Of a stretch of 64,000 bases of DNA, positions 52,599 through 60,585 are shown in pieces (position 1 is the stretch's first letter; every line of letters begins with the position of its first letter). The notes under the pieces were generated by a model. That model saw only the letters and a program-made list of their open reading frames with translations, did no database searches and was not told the DNA's origin. Both the position numbers and the translations under genes were made by a program. Origin of the DNA: an uncultured Clostridia bacterium (GTDB taxonomy: Bacteria > Bacillota > Clostridia > Oscillospirales > Acutalibacteraceae); assembly GCA_946183365.1 (NCBI GenBank), contig CAMHAH010000001.1:62001-126000 (forward strand). The letters run 5' to 3'.

Positions 52599-53513
52599 TC
52601 ATTGTTTGTTTTTCCTCAGATCCAGCGACGGTAATATGATACCCGCCAAGATAAGGATAGAACCGATTATCTTAACAGGAGTAAGTCTCTCACCCAGTAT
52701 CAGAAAGCCCCAGAATATGGCCGCGAGCGGATTGAGCGCTGAGAACATACCCGCTCGGTCAGCGTCAAGTTTACGCTGGGCCACAGGCTGCAGAGTAAAG
52801 CCGAACACACTGCATACCACGGCGAGCAGGAGTATCATCCCCCACTCCGAGCCGCTCTCCGGCAGGCGGAAGTCCTCGAATATCAGCGAAGCGATAAGAC
52901 TTAAAACTCCCATTGTGCCGAGCTGGATGATACCGACCAAGAGAGGCTCGCCCTCTTTAGCGAAAATCGAGGTCTCGAATATCGCCGCGGAGTAGAACAC
53001 CATCGAGATCAAAAGATATACGCAGCCCATGTTGAACTGAGCGCCGGGAGCAAAATTGAGCACCAGCAGACCTATAAAAGCTATCGCCATTCCGACGACC
53101 ACCCTGCGCTTCGGAAACACGCGGAGTAAAGCTATCTCGAATATCGGCACTAGGATGAACGCCGAGTTGCTGATGAGAGCCGCGAGGGATGTATCGGTCT
53201 CTCTTATACCCATCATCTCAAAGCCCATTACAACAGTATATGTAACGCCGAGGATGATGCCGTTACGCAGTACTCGAGGTGTTATTCTCTTCAACTGTTT
53301 AAAAAACAGCGCGATCAATATTATGAACGATATAATAAAACGTACAGCCAGAATATTGAACGGCTGCATCGTGCCCATAGACATCTTAGAGAATACGAAC
53401 GACGTACTGCGGGCAATTATGACCGCCGCCATGAGTATCTCTGACTGTCTGACGCTCAGTTCTCTTTGAGCGCCGTTATCATCCGATTTTCTCATTCCTT
53501 CAAATAATCTCAA
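52599..53513 (-). CDS. DMT-superfamily transporter (EamA family)
   Basis: A 304-residue membrane protein with ten predicted helices in two EamA repeats (residues about 28-150 and 160-295). Visible patterns are ARSTSFVFSKMSMGTMQPFN, the SLAALISNSAFILVPIFEIA segment and QPVAQRKLDADRAGMFSALN in the second half. Family members export amino acids or other metabolites; the substrate is unknown. The start is either the TTG at 53513, immediately after the fbp stop, or the ATG at 53495; the latter has a binding site too close to it. Confidence 0.85.
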   Translation of the reverse strand: MRLFEGMRKSDDNGAQRELSVRQSEILMAAVIIARSTSFVFSKMSMGTMQPFNILAVRFIISFIILIALFFKQLKRITPRVLRNGIILGVTYTVVMGFEMMGIRETDTSLAALISNSAFILVPIFEIALLRVFPKRRVVVGMAIAFIGLLVLNFAPGAQFNMGCVYLLISMVFYSAAIFETSIFAKEGEPLLVGIIQLGTMGVLSLIASLIFEDFRLPESGSEWGMILLLAVVCSVFGFTLQPVAQRKLDADRAGMFSALNPLAAIFWGFLILGERLTPVKIIGSILILAGIILPSLDLRKNKQ

Positions 53514-55388
53514 TCAAATCATCCCCGAACGGTATGAGCCAAGAAGCTCATATAAGTCGCTGATATTCTGCTTTATCAGCTTGCCGTCGTCGGTATCCTC
53601 TACCATAACGCGGCGGCTCTCGGTCTCTACGATCTCAGAGCTCGAGTGTATATCCTTATTATCGCTGAGTACCTTTGAGATGCTCTCAAACGGCTGATGA
53701 GCCTTAAGCCTCAGTCCGTGAGAGTTATATATCAGCGTATAGCCGGCGATACCGGTAGTCTCATGATATTTCTCACAGAAGCCTCCGTCTATAACGAAGA
53801 GCCTGCCCTTTGCTCTGACAGGCAGCTCACCTTTGCCGGTCCTTACGGGAGTATGGCCGTTGATGATATGAGATGACGGTGAGCTCAGACCGAATTCGGA
53901 GAGTATCTTCTCGCAGATCTCCTCATTGTAGTAGAGCTTATAATAAGGATTTTTCTCTTCATCCCACGCCGTTTTATCGTCTATATATGTACGTTCAAAG
54001 GTTTTTATGTTTCTGCCGCAGAGCGGAGATTTTCTGCCGTACCACAGATACCACATAAAGTCGAGTTCTTCGAGCCTGTCGCCCTTGCCGAAGAACGCCT
54101 CTCTCGCCTTGCTGTCGGCAAGATCAAAGAGCTCCCTGCCCTTACAGGTCTTTCCGAAAACAGTTACCTCGTCGAACTCACCGTTCTCTTTAAGCGGAAC
54201 ACATCCGTGATAAAGAAGATTTTCGTTATACCGACGGTACATACCGCCCTTATCATATAGAAACGCGATATGCTTCTTGAGCCGAGAGCTGTTTACAAAG
54301 GCGTCTCTCAGACCGTCTATGATCAGACTCTCATCATCGGTCAGCGCATAGGGATCGTCACTGTTTACCGTCGGGAAATCAAGGTCGTTCACCTTGTATA
54401 CCTCACCGTATATTTCCACATCGCCTGTTTCTCTGTCTATTTTATTCAACAGCAAGCGATCGTCCATCTCATACTCGGGATGTCTTTTGATGACCTGACC
54501 CTCAAGCTTGAACTGTATGACAGATATCGCCTTGAGCATAGCCCGAGTGACGCTCTCGGCTTTATATGTTCGCTCGGCGAACAGCGCAAGCCCCCTGAGG
54601 CTCACACCGTAGCCGCTCTCGAGAGTCACCACGGTATTATACTTTACGCAGTTTCTTACAACGTTAGCTATACAGGCTTCACTGCCCGCCCCTGCGCCCA
54701 TCCACAGGATATCGTGATTGCCCCACTCGATATCAAGAGAATGGCAGGTCATCAACAGATCGAGAACCTTATCGGCCGACTCGCCGCGGTCAAAGATATC
54801 GCCGACAATATGCAGTCTGTCCACCGCCAGCCTCTTGATAAGCTGTGACAGAGAGATGATGAAGTCGTCAGCCTCAAGCTCTATGATGGTATCGAGTATC
54901 TTCTGATGATATCGTATCTGGTTATCGTCCTCATCCTTCTGAGCGTGGAGAAGCTCATCGATTATATACGAATAGTCCTCGGGCATAGCCTTGCGCACCT
55001 TAGAGCGGGTATACTTTGAAGAAAGTGTACGCGCAATCTCTATCAGCCGGTTGACCGTGAGCTCATACCATTCGTTATCAGCCCTGCCCTCTTTGTGTAC
55101 AAGGCGAAGCTTCTCTTTCGGATAATAGATAAGCGTGCAGATATCCTTGCGTTCAGAATGAGGCAGGATATCTCTGTAGAGCATATCCACCTTCTCTCTG
55201 ATAACTCCCGAGCAGTTGTTGAGTATATGACAGAAAGCCTCATACTCACCGTGGATATCGCTCATAAAATGCTCGGTACCCTTAGGCAGGTTGAGTATAG
55301 CCGAAAGATTGATGATCTCCTTTGACAAAGAGCGTGTGGTAGGATATTTATCGGACAGCAGTCTGAGATATTTGGTCTTTTCGTCCAC
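53514..55388 (-). CDS. fbp: Class III fructose-1,6-bisphosphatase
   Basis: The Firmicutes-type gluconeogenic phosphatase, unrelated to class I enzymes. The 624-residue protein has the calcineurin-like metal motifs HFMSDIHGEYEAFCHILNN, VDRLHIVGDIFDRGESAD, IEWGNHDILWMGA and, near the end, IINGHTPVRTGKGELPVRA with VIDGGF. I use the GTG at 55388, which has GGAG eight bases upstream; the reading frame continues further upstream through the promoter. A promoter with TTGACA lies 32-60 bases before it. It is immediately followed by the DMT gene. Confidence 0.95.
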   Translation of the reverse strand: MDEKTKYLRLLSDKYPTTRSLSKEIINLSAILNLPKGTEHFMSDIHGEYEAFCHILNNCSGVIREKVDMLYRDILPHSERKDICTLIYYPKEKLRLVHKEGRADNEWYELTVNRLIEIARTLSSKYTRSKVRKAMPEDYSYIIDELLHAQKDEDDNQIRYHQKILDTIIELEADDFIISLSQLIKRLAVDRLHIVGDIFDRGESADKVLDLLMTCHSLDIEWGNHDILWMGAGAGSEACIANVVRNCVKYNTVVTLESGYGVSLRGLALFAERTYKAESVTRAMLKAISVIQFKLEGQVIKRHPEYEMDDRLLLNKIDRETGDVEIYGEVYKVNDLDFPTVNSDDPYALTDDESLIIDGLRDAFVNSSRLKKHIAFLYDKGGMYRRYNENLLYHGCVPLKENGEFDEVTVFGKTCKGRELFDLADSKAREAFFGKGDRLEELDFMWYLWYGRKSPLCGRNIKTFERTYIDDKTAWDEEKNPYYKLYYNEEICEKILSEFGLSSPSSHIINGHTPVRTGKGELPVRAKGRLFVIDGGFCEKYHETTGIAGYTLIYNSHGLRLKAHQPFESISKVLSDNKDIHSSSEIVETESRRVMVEDTDDGKLIKQNISDLYELLGSYRSGMI

Positions 55389-55419
55389 GGTGATTTCTCC
55401 TTTACTGTATGATAATCCA

Positions 55420-55448
55420 TTTTTAACATAAAAAGTGAAATGTGTCAA
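55420..55448 (-). promoter_or_regulatory. Sigma-A promoter of fbp
   Basis: TTGACA (55443-55448), 17 bases and TAAAAA (55420-55425) on the minus strand. Confidence 0.72.
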
Positions 55449-55473
55449 TAAGTCTTTATCGCGATGATAACGC

Positions 55474-55504
55474 CAAAACAAAAACCGCCGACCTCGGTCA
55501 GCGG
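55474..55504 (-). terminator. Terminator after the small membrane protein gene
   Basis: Minus strand stem CCGCTGACC / GGTCGGCGG with a two-base loop, then TTTTTG. Confidence 0.82.
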
Positions 55505-55513
55505 CTCATAAGA

Positions 55514-55729
55514 TCACTCTTTTTTGTCATCCTCATTCTTTTTTCTGCGGTTAGAGATCACAACGACCACAACGCCGATAAGCGTGATGATTACACAGCC
55601 AATCGCTAAATAGCTCGAGATCCTGCCGAAAGTGCGTTCGGATAACAGCAGCGCCAGACCCATCATCAGTATACTTATCGCAAGCAGAACTATAAGGACG
55701 ATCAATATTTTAAAATTCTTATTATCCAT
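55514..55729 (-). CDS. Small two-helix membrane protein, unknown function
   Basis: A 71-residue protein with two hydrophobic segments (KILIVLIVLLAISILMMGLA and SYLAIGCVIITLIGVVVVVI) and a highly charged tail NRRKKNEDDKKE. I do not recognise the family. It starts by a TGATG overlap with the rsmA stop codon with AGGAG nearby, so it is translated with rsmA, and it ends at a good terminator. A membrane anchor or stress-type role is possible but not supported. Confidence 0.65.
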   Translation of the reverse strand: MDNKNFKILIVLIVLLAISILMMGLALLLSERTFGRISSYLAIGCVIITLIGVVVVVISNRRKKNEDDKKE

Positions 55730-56589
55730 CAGTATCTCCTATCATATAAGACGTCTGAAATATCCGAGAAATTTTGAAGGGTCAGTCTTTCGGCTCTGGC
55801 GTTTTGTTCAACTCCCGCTATGTTCAGTATATCACTAACCTCGTTCTTGTCAAGAGAAAGCGATGATGAAATGGAGTTGAGGACGGTTTTTCTCCTTTGG
55901 GCAAAAGCCGCTTTTATCACCTTGAAGAACAGCTCTTCGCTCTTCGGTTGGACCTGAGGTTCTCTGAGCGTAAGCTGTATCACGGCTGAGTCTACCTTAG
56001 GCGCGGGCATGAAAGAGCCCGCTGAAACATGAAAGAGAAGTTCGGGGTCACAGTAGTACCTGACAGCCGCTGTGATAGCGGAGCTGTCACGCGTACCGGG
56101 CTGAGCGCAAAGTCGCTGAGCGGCTTCTTTCTGGACCATTACCGTTATCGTTTTTACCGGCAGCCTGTCCTCAAGCAGCTTCATGATAACAGGAGACGTA
56201 ATATAGTAAGGCAGGTTTGCGCACACAGCGACCTCCATGCCGCCGAACTCGTCCTTTATCAGCTTATGAAGATCAAGCTCCATCACATCGGCGTTGATGA
56301 CCTTAAGGTTATCATACTCGCCGAGGGTCTCTTCAAGCACGGGCAGCAGACGCTTATCGAGCTCTACTGCTACGACCTTCTTCGCTCTCTTCAACAGCTC
56401 GTTGGTCAGCACGCCTATACCGGGACCGATCTCGATCACACCGACGTTGTCAGATGACACGGCGGCGTCAGCCATACGGGGACATACCGACGGATTTATC
56501 AGAAAATTCTGACCCAATGCCTTTGAAAAGGTGAAGCCGTGGCGGTTTAATATCTCTTTTATTACCCCTCTGTCTGTAAGTCTTTCCAT
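55729..56589 (-). CDS. rsmA: 16S rRNA (adenine1518/1519-N6) dimethyltransferase
   Basis: RsmA (KsgA) dimethylates two adenines in helix 45 of 16S rRNA. The 286-residue protein has SKALGQNFLINPSVCPRMAD, VIEIGPGIGVLTNELLKRAK, the catalytic VCANLPYYITSPVIMKLLE and FMPAPKVDSAVIQL. The start overlaps the end of the RsmF-type gene by 28 bases, so the two ribosome-maturation genes are coupled. Confidence 0.96.
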   Translation of the reverse strand: MERLTDRGVIKEILNRHGFTFSKALGQNFLINPSVCPRMADAAVSSDNVGVIEIGPGIGVLTNELLKRAKKVVAVELDKRLLPVLEETLGEYDNLKVINADVMELDLHKLIKDEFGGMEVAVCANLPYYITSPVIMKLLEDRLPVKTITVMVQKEAAQRLCAQPGTRDSSAITAAVRYYCDPELLFHVSAGSFMPAPKVDSAVIQLTLREPQVQPKSEELFFKVIKAAFAQRRKTVLNSISSSLSLDKNEVSDILNIAGVEQNARAERLTLQNFSDISDVLYDRRY

Positions 56590-57917
56590 GCGAGAGTACG
56601 CAGTCCTTTCGGATATTTATTCTTGAGGTGACCGTTGACGGCCTTGCCCAGTCCTAAGGTAACGCCGTTCACGACCGCTACGCCCCAGCCGTTGATCCAG
56701 TTATCTATCTCGAGCTCCTCGCCGCTGATATATCTTGAACAAAGGTTATCGTCATAGCTTAGTATCAGCCTGCGTTTGAACTCATACGGTGTAAGAGCTG
56801 TAGCGAGATTATGGTGAGGCTCGATACGGTTCTTCTTGAAGTCGCCGAGCTTGATGCCCGCGCGCAGGATATTCATGCCATCAAGATCGGGCAGCAGCTC
56901 GGTATTGGGCAGGTTCAGTATCCTGTCGTCTATGACCTCTATATGTCTGAAGCTTGGATTACGGAGCAGATCTGTAATAAACTTATCTATCATTATACGC
57001 TCCTCACGCTCAGGCTCTATATAAGTGTACATACCGCCCTTATAGGGTTTGCCCTTGAGCTTTCTGAGCTTAGCGACAAAGTGACCCTCGCCGCCGTTGA
57101 ACGGATAGATACGAAGCGCCTTTTCCATTGTGAGTACGCCGAACCTAAAGCCGCAGTCGATGAGCTCGAACTCGGGATGGTTCTCTAAAAAATGCTTTAT
57201 AACACCCTCGTTCTCATCCTGTGAAAAGGTGCAGGTAGAATATACCATGATACCGTCGGGCTTTAACGCCGCGGCGGCGCTGTCGAGGATAGCCTTCTGT
57301 CTCTCGGCGCAGGCGAGGCTGTGCTCGACCGACCATTCATATATAGCCTCTTTATCCTTGCGGAACATACCCTCTCCCGAGCAGGGAGCGTCTACGAGCA
57401 CCCTGTCGAAGAAGCCCTCTAAGCGCGTACAGAGAGCGTCGGGGCTCATGTTTGAGACAACGGCGTTTTTGATACCCATACGCTCTATATTCGACAGCAG
57501 GATATGGGCTCTGGGGCGGACTATCTCGTTCGACCACAACAGACCCGTTCCGCAGAGCTTTGAAGCTATCTGGGTACTTTTACCGCCCGGAGCCGCGCAG
57601 AGATCGAGCACCTTATCGCCGGGCTGAACGTCCAACACCGTAACTGCCGACATAGCGGAGGGCTCCTGTACATAAAAAGCGCCCGCGTGGTGCAGAGGAT
57701 GCTTGCCGAGCTTGTCCGCGTCTACATAATAGCCGTCGTCGGCGAATGGCACCTTCTCACCCGCGAAGGGCAGCAGGGGCAACAGCTCCTCTGGCTGGAT
57801 CTTCAGGGTATTTACGCGGATAGCCCTATAGGGCGGCTTATCGACGGTCTCGAGGAATTTATTATAATTCTCGTCGAGAATTATTTTCATCCGATCAAAA
57901 TAATCGTTCATTTTCAT
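56562..57917 (-). CDS. rsmF: 16S rRNA m5C methyltransferase, RsmB/RsmF family
   Basis: A 451-residue NOL1/NOP2/Sun-type cytosine-C5 methyltransferase. It has YRAIRVNTLKI, the SAM motif VLDLCAAPGGKSTQIASKL, NEIVRPRAHILLSNIERMGI, the catalytic cysteines in VLVDAPCSGEGMFRKD and VYSTCTFSQDENEGVI, and a C-terminal PUA-like extension (about residues 310-451), which points to RsmF (YebU) rather than RsmB. AGAGGTG lies seven bases before the ATG. The exact target C in this organism is inferred. Confidence 0.88.
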   Translation of the reverse strand: MKMNDYFDRMKIILDENYNKFLETVDKPPYRAIRVNTLKIQPEELLPLLPFAGEKVPFADDGYYVDADKLGKHPLHHAGAFYVQEPSAMSAVTVLDVQPGDKVLDLCAAPGGKSTQIASKLCGTGLLWSNEIVRPRAHILLSNIERMGIKNAVVSNMSPDALCTRLEGFFDRVLVDAPCSGEGMFRKDKEAIYEWSVEHSLACAERQKAILDSAAAALKPDGIMVYSTCTFSQDENEGVIKHFLENHPEFELIDCGFRFGVLTMEKALRIYPFNGGEGHFVAKLRKLKGKPYKGGMYTYIEPEREERIMIDKFITDLLRNPSFRHIEVIDDRILNLPNTELLPDLDGMNILRAGIKLGDFKKNRIEPHHNLATALTPYEFKRRLILSYDDNLCSRYISGEELEIDNWINGWGVAVVNGVTLGLGKAVNGHLKNKYPKGLRTLAWKDLQTEG

Positions 57918-57975
57918 AATAATTCACCTCTTAAACGGACAAAATAGTCTTGTATGACCGAAAGGGGGTGCAAGC

Positions 57976-58131
57976 ATGAGCAAAAGCAAAAAGAATACAA
58001 AGAACAACAGTTCAAACAACTCTCAGAATGCTCAGAACAACATGAGCTACGCTCAGGATAAGCAGCAGAACAACACATCAGACTGCGACAACAAGCGTAC
58101 CGAGAACAAGAACGAAACTAACTGTCAGTAA
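57976..58131 (+). CDS. Asn/Gln-rich 51-residue protein, possibly a spore protein
   Basis: A short plus-strand gene, divergent from the methyltransferase gene. GGGGGTG, then five bases, precedes the ATG at 57976. The 51 residues (MSKSKKNTKNNSSNNSQNAQ and onwards) are very rich in Asn, Gln, Ser and Lys, have no hydrophobic core, and contain NNMSYAQDKQQNN and two late cysteines. The composition resembles gamma-type small acid-soluble spore proteins and similar tiny Clostridia spore proteins, but no clear repeat of the GQFATEF type is present. A weak forespore-like promoter (TAATA at 57917, 18 bases, CAAAATA at 57940) lies upstream. A terminator follows. I cannot assign a family with confidence. 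Confidence 0.65.
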   Translation: MSKSKKNTKNNSSNNSQNAQNNMSYAQDKQQNNTSDCDNKRTENKNETNCQ

Positions 58132-58138
58132 CGTAAAC

Positions 58139-58172
58139 ACCCGTCCCACCGAAGTGAGGCGGGTATTTTTTC
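58139..58172 (+). terminator. Terminator of the Asn/Gln-rich gene
   Basis: ACCCGTCCCAC, loop CGAA, GTGAGGCGGGT, then ATTTTTT. It can also stop the convergent LUD gene. Confidence 0.85.
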
Positions 58173-58205
58173 ATTTTATTTCAAGCCTGTTTCGTGATAC
58201 CGTTA

Positions 58206-58868
58206 TCAATAACCCAATTGCTCGCCTACGATGATTACCTTCATTCTCTCCTTATGGCGCTGCCACGCGGAGATAACATAGTTGCAGCAGATGCGGTCGG
58301 GGCTCTTACAGCCGTCGCACATATATGTGGCGTCGCGACCCATAGCGAGACACTCGCCCTCTCTTGAGCAATATGTATTGCAGTTCAGGCGCTTTGTGTT
58401 CTTGGGTGAAGCAGTGGTCTTGAGGCGAACTACGGCCTCGTCAAGATCCTTGACGATCTTATTATAACCGCAGACGAAAATAACCTGCTTGGGACCGTAG
58501 CAAATAGCCGAGACGCGGTTGGAGTTGCCGTCTACGTTAAAGAGCAGGCCGCCCTCGGTAACGGCATTCGCGCTGGAAAAGAATGTATCCGCGCTGTAGG
58601 TATCGCGATATATCTTCTCGACCTCTTCGGGAGAAGCCGCCTTTGAGCGGTCAAGATAATTATACTTACCGCTGTTCAGCATATCCACTATACCGCACTC
58701 CTTGATGGTCTCTGAACCGCCGTGTGATACGGTCTCTCCCTCTTTCATCAGGGATTCTACCAGAGGCAGGACCTCTTCTTTGGTCTCTACATAATATGCC
58801 GCCATATTATTGCGGCGCAGACTGTCCATAGTCTTGTTGATAATATTCATATCCTTTTTTTCCATCAT
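58206..58868 (-). CDS. LUD-domain (lactate utilization) protein
   Basis: A 220-residue LUD/DUF162 protein. The pattern NNMAAYYVETKEEVLPLVESL, GETVSHGGSETIKECGIVDM, FFSSANAVTEGGLLFNVDGN, NRVSAICYGPKQVIFVCGYN is that of the single-domain Clostridia LUD proteins. A cysteine-rich C-terminus (CNTYCSREGEC, CDGCKSPDRICCNYV) could bind a metal or cluster. LutB and LutC are related in part, but the iron-sulphur partner genes are absent, so its reaction is unknown. The ATG at 58868 follows GGAAGTGATATT. Its promoter is flanked by a 15-bp inverted repeat. Confidence 0.85.
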   Translation of the reverse strand: MMEKKDMNIINKTMDSLRRNNMAAYYVETKEEVLPLVESLMKEGETVSHGGSETIKECGIVDMLNSGKYNYLDRSKAASPEEVEKIYRDTYSADTFFSSANAVTEGGLLFNVDGNSNRVSAICYGPKQVIFVCGYNKIVKDLDEAVVRLKTTASPKNTKRLNCNTYCSREGECLAMGRDATYMCDGCKSPDRICCNYVISAWQRHKERMKVIIVGEQLGY

Positions 58869-58910
58869 AATATCACTTCCGAGTTTTATTTTTGACTTAC
58901 GGCAAAGCAC

Positions 58911-58966
58911 AGCCGCGTGTCATAATGTTGGTAATAATTATAACACACGGCTGTATGGTTATGCAA
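58911..58966 (-). promoter_or_regulatory. LUD gene promoter with 15-bp inverted repeat
   Basis: Minus strand TTGCAT (58961-58966), 18 bases, TATAAT (58937-58942). AGCCGYGTGTYATAA occurs as two inverted arms (58911-58925 and 58938-58952) around a 12-base centre, overlapping the -10 box and the start of the transcript. Confidence 0.68.
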
Positions 58967-58983
58967 CAAAAATATCTTATAAG

Positions 58984-59526
58984 CTATAAATCGACAAACG
59001 GAACATTAAGGAATTCAGCGATACTGCGGGCAAGGTTCCTGCCTATCTCGCCGATGTTCTCCTGTATCCACTCGGCGTCGGCAAGATTATCGTGATAAGC
59101 GGTCTCGATCAATACCGCCGGAGCTTTGGTTCGCCTGAGCTCGGCGAGGTTCGCGCTCGCGACCGTCTTGACCTTCTCGGGCAGAGGATAGATATCTCTG
59201 TAATTCTCGGCGATAATCTCCGCCGCGCGCTTACCTCGCGTGCCGGTGGGATAATAATACACATCCGTGCCCCGCACCTGACCGCTGTTCGCCGAGCCCG
59301 CGGCGTTGCTGTGTATAGCAAGATGCAGATCATAGTTCCCCTCATTTGACTGAGCTATAGCCTGACTGAGCGTCTGGGTCGGAGTATTGCGCGAGAAGCT
59401 AATACCCGAGGCTCTGAGATACGGCTCGATCGCGTCGGCGACAAGGTTCATATAGTATTCCTCGCTGCCTCCGTTGATATACGGATTGCTCTCTTGTAAT
59501 GACGGGCTCAAAAAAACTGACGGCAA
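58984..59526 (-). CDS. Amidase_3-like N-acetylmuramoyl-L-alanine amidase
   Basis: A 180-residue protein resembling amidase_3 cell-wall hydrolases. LHLAIHSNAAGSANSGQVRG holds a zinc histidine, GGSEEYYMNLVADAIEPYLR the metal glutamate, and AVLIETAYHDN the catalytic glutamate. The usual first histidine (DPGHGG) is replaced by LSPSLQESNPYINGG, as in a group of short Clostridia amidases I recall. There is no signal peptide, so it may act in the mother cell or be exported in another way. The likeliest start is the TTG at 59526 (eight bases from AGGAG) because relatives start M-P-x-V-F-L-S-P; an ATG at 59532 is two bases from AGGAG. Confidence 0.78.
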   Translation of the reverse strand: MPSVFLSPSLQESNPYINGGSEEYYMNLVADAIEPYLRASGISFSRNTPTQTLSQAIAQSNEGNYDLHLAIHSNAAGSANSGQVRGTDVYYYPTGTRGKRAAEIIAENYRDIYPLPEKVKTVASANLAELRRTKAPAVLIETAYHDNLADAEWIQENIGEIGRNLARSIAEFLNVPFVDL

Positions 59527-59553
59527 ATTCATCACTCCTGTTGAATATTTTTT

Positions 59554-59570
59554 GGTTAGCGTTAACTAAC
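59554..59570. promoter_or_regulatory. Inverted repeat between amidase and rubrerythrin genes
   Basis: GTTAGCGTTAACTAAC, with GTTAG/CTAAC arms, in the divergent intergenic region. It is a candidate operator; it does not fit the PerR or Rex consensus exactly. Confidence 0.4.
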
Positions 59571-59631
59571 AAAATAATATGCTCGAAAACTCGTTTTTAT
59601 TCCAATACAGAAATTTATTTTATCGGGTTTA

Positions 59632-59640
59632 TGGTATATT
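59632..59640 (+). promoter_or_regulatory. Extended -10 promoter of the rubrerythrin gene
   Basis: TGG followed by TATATT, with no clear -35 box. About 50 bases upstream of the ATG. Confidence 0.45.
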
Positions 59641-59691
59641 GTGTGCAACCGATTTTATCAAAAATCTATACCATTTAAGGAGGTAATTATT

Positions 59692-60234
59692 ATGACAAAA
59701 TGGGTTTGCCCCGTATGCGGATATGTTCACGAGGGAGATACTCCTCCCGAGAAGTGCCCCGTATGTAAGGTACCGGGTGAGAAGTTCAATAAGCTCAGCG
59801 ATGACGCCGGTTTTGCCTGCGAGCACGTTGTAGGTATCGCTAAGGACGTAGCTGAAGATATCAAAGCCGACCTGCGCTCTAACTTTGAGGGCGAGTGCAG
59901 TGAGGTAGGTATGTACCTCGCTATGGCGAGAGTTGCTGACAGAGAGGGTTATCCCGAGGTTTCAGCCGCATTCACAAAGTATGCTTTTGAAGAGGCTGAG
60001 CACGCAGCTAAGTTCGCGGAGCTCTTAGGCGAGGTCCTCACCGACAGCACCAAAAAGAACCTTCAGCTCCGTGTAGAAGCTGAGACAGGCGCCTGTGCAG
60101 GTAAGCTCGATCTTGCTAAGAGAGCAAAGGCAGCCGATCTTGACGCTATCCACGACACAGTTCACGAGATGGCTAAGGACGAGGCAAGACACGGCGCGGG
60201 CTTCAAGGGTCTGCTCGAGAGATACTTCGGCTGA
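59692..60234 (+). CDS. rbr: Reverse rubrerythrin
   Basis: A 180-residue non-haem iron protein that reduces hydrogen peroxide with electrons from rubredoxin-type donors in anaerobes. The rubredoxin-like domain is first ([20 protein letters not shown], with the second pair CPVC), and the ferritin-like diiron domain follows ([58 protein letters not shown]). This order is reversed relative to classical rubrerythrin and matches the oxygen-induced Rbr3 proteins of Clostridium. AAGGAGG lies seven bases before the ATG at 59692. Oxidative-stress induction is likely but not shown here. Confidence 0.93.
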   Translation: MTKWVCPVCGYVHEGDTPPEKCPVCKVPGEKFNKLSDDAGFACEHVVGIAKDVAEDIKADLRSNFEGECSEVGMYLAMARVADREGYPEVSAAFTKYAFEEAEHAAKFAELLGEVLTDSTKKNLQLRVEAETGACAGKLDLAKRAKAADLDAIHDTVHEMAKDEARHGAGFKGLLERYFG

Positions 60235-60383
60235 GACAACACTAAGTAAACCTTAAATGACTCCGCTTAGCTCAATCAAATCGGACTGCTTAAGCGCGAG
60301 CGCTTATCTCGCCTGTTGCAAGCGTCGAGATGAACTGACGATGTATCAGCAACGGGTAATTATCAAATAAATAATTGTAAATC
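60235..60383 (+). other. Structured intergenic RNA candidate after rubrerythrin
   Basis: No gene here. It contains a hairpin TAAGCGC, GA, GCGCTTA (about 60290-60305). A second structure pairs CCTGTTGC with GCAACGGG around GCGTC and GACG. Function is unknown; it may be a 3' UTR element or a small RNA. Confidence 0.35.
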
Positions 60384-60415
60384 GAAGGAGTAGGGCTTTC
60401 CTGCTCCTTCTTTTT
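60384..60415 (+). terminator. Rubrerythrin transcript terminator
   Basis: GAAGGAGTAGG, loop GCTTT, CCTGCTCCTTC, then TTTTT. Confidence 0.85.
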
Positions 60416-60486
60416 GTGAAAAGAAAGCTGGGACACAATTGAGTTCAACTCCCTGAATACTAAGCAACCGATAACAAATCACAAAA

Positions 60487-60517
60487 GCGCGGCAGTGGTA
60501 ATGCACCTCTGCCGCGC
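60487..60517 (-). terminator. Terminator of the large secreted-protein gene
   Basis: Minus strand stem GCGCGGCAG / CTGCCGCGC with inner GTGCATTAC loop, then TTTTG. Two AT-rich perfect hairpins lie between it and the stop codon: TATTATTTAAT / ATTAAATAATA (60523-60551) and ATAATTC / GAATTAT (60572-60589). Confidence 0.78.
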
Positions 60518-60585
60518 CCGATTATTATTTAATCAAAAGCATTAAATAATATAATTGTGTAATTGTGATATATAATTCCTGAGAA

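Noticed and set aside
60340-60356. CTGACGA string reminiscent of a hammerhead ribozyme core
   Set aside because: The required GAAA and the paired stem II and III geometry are not present.
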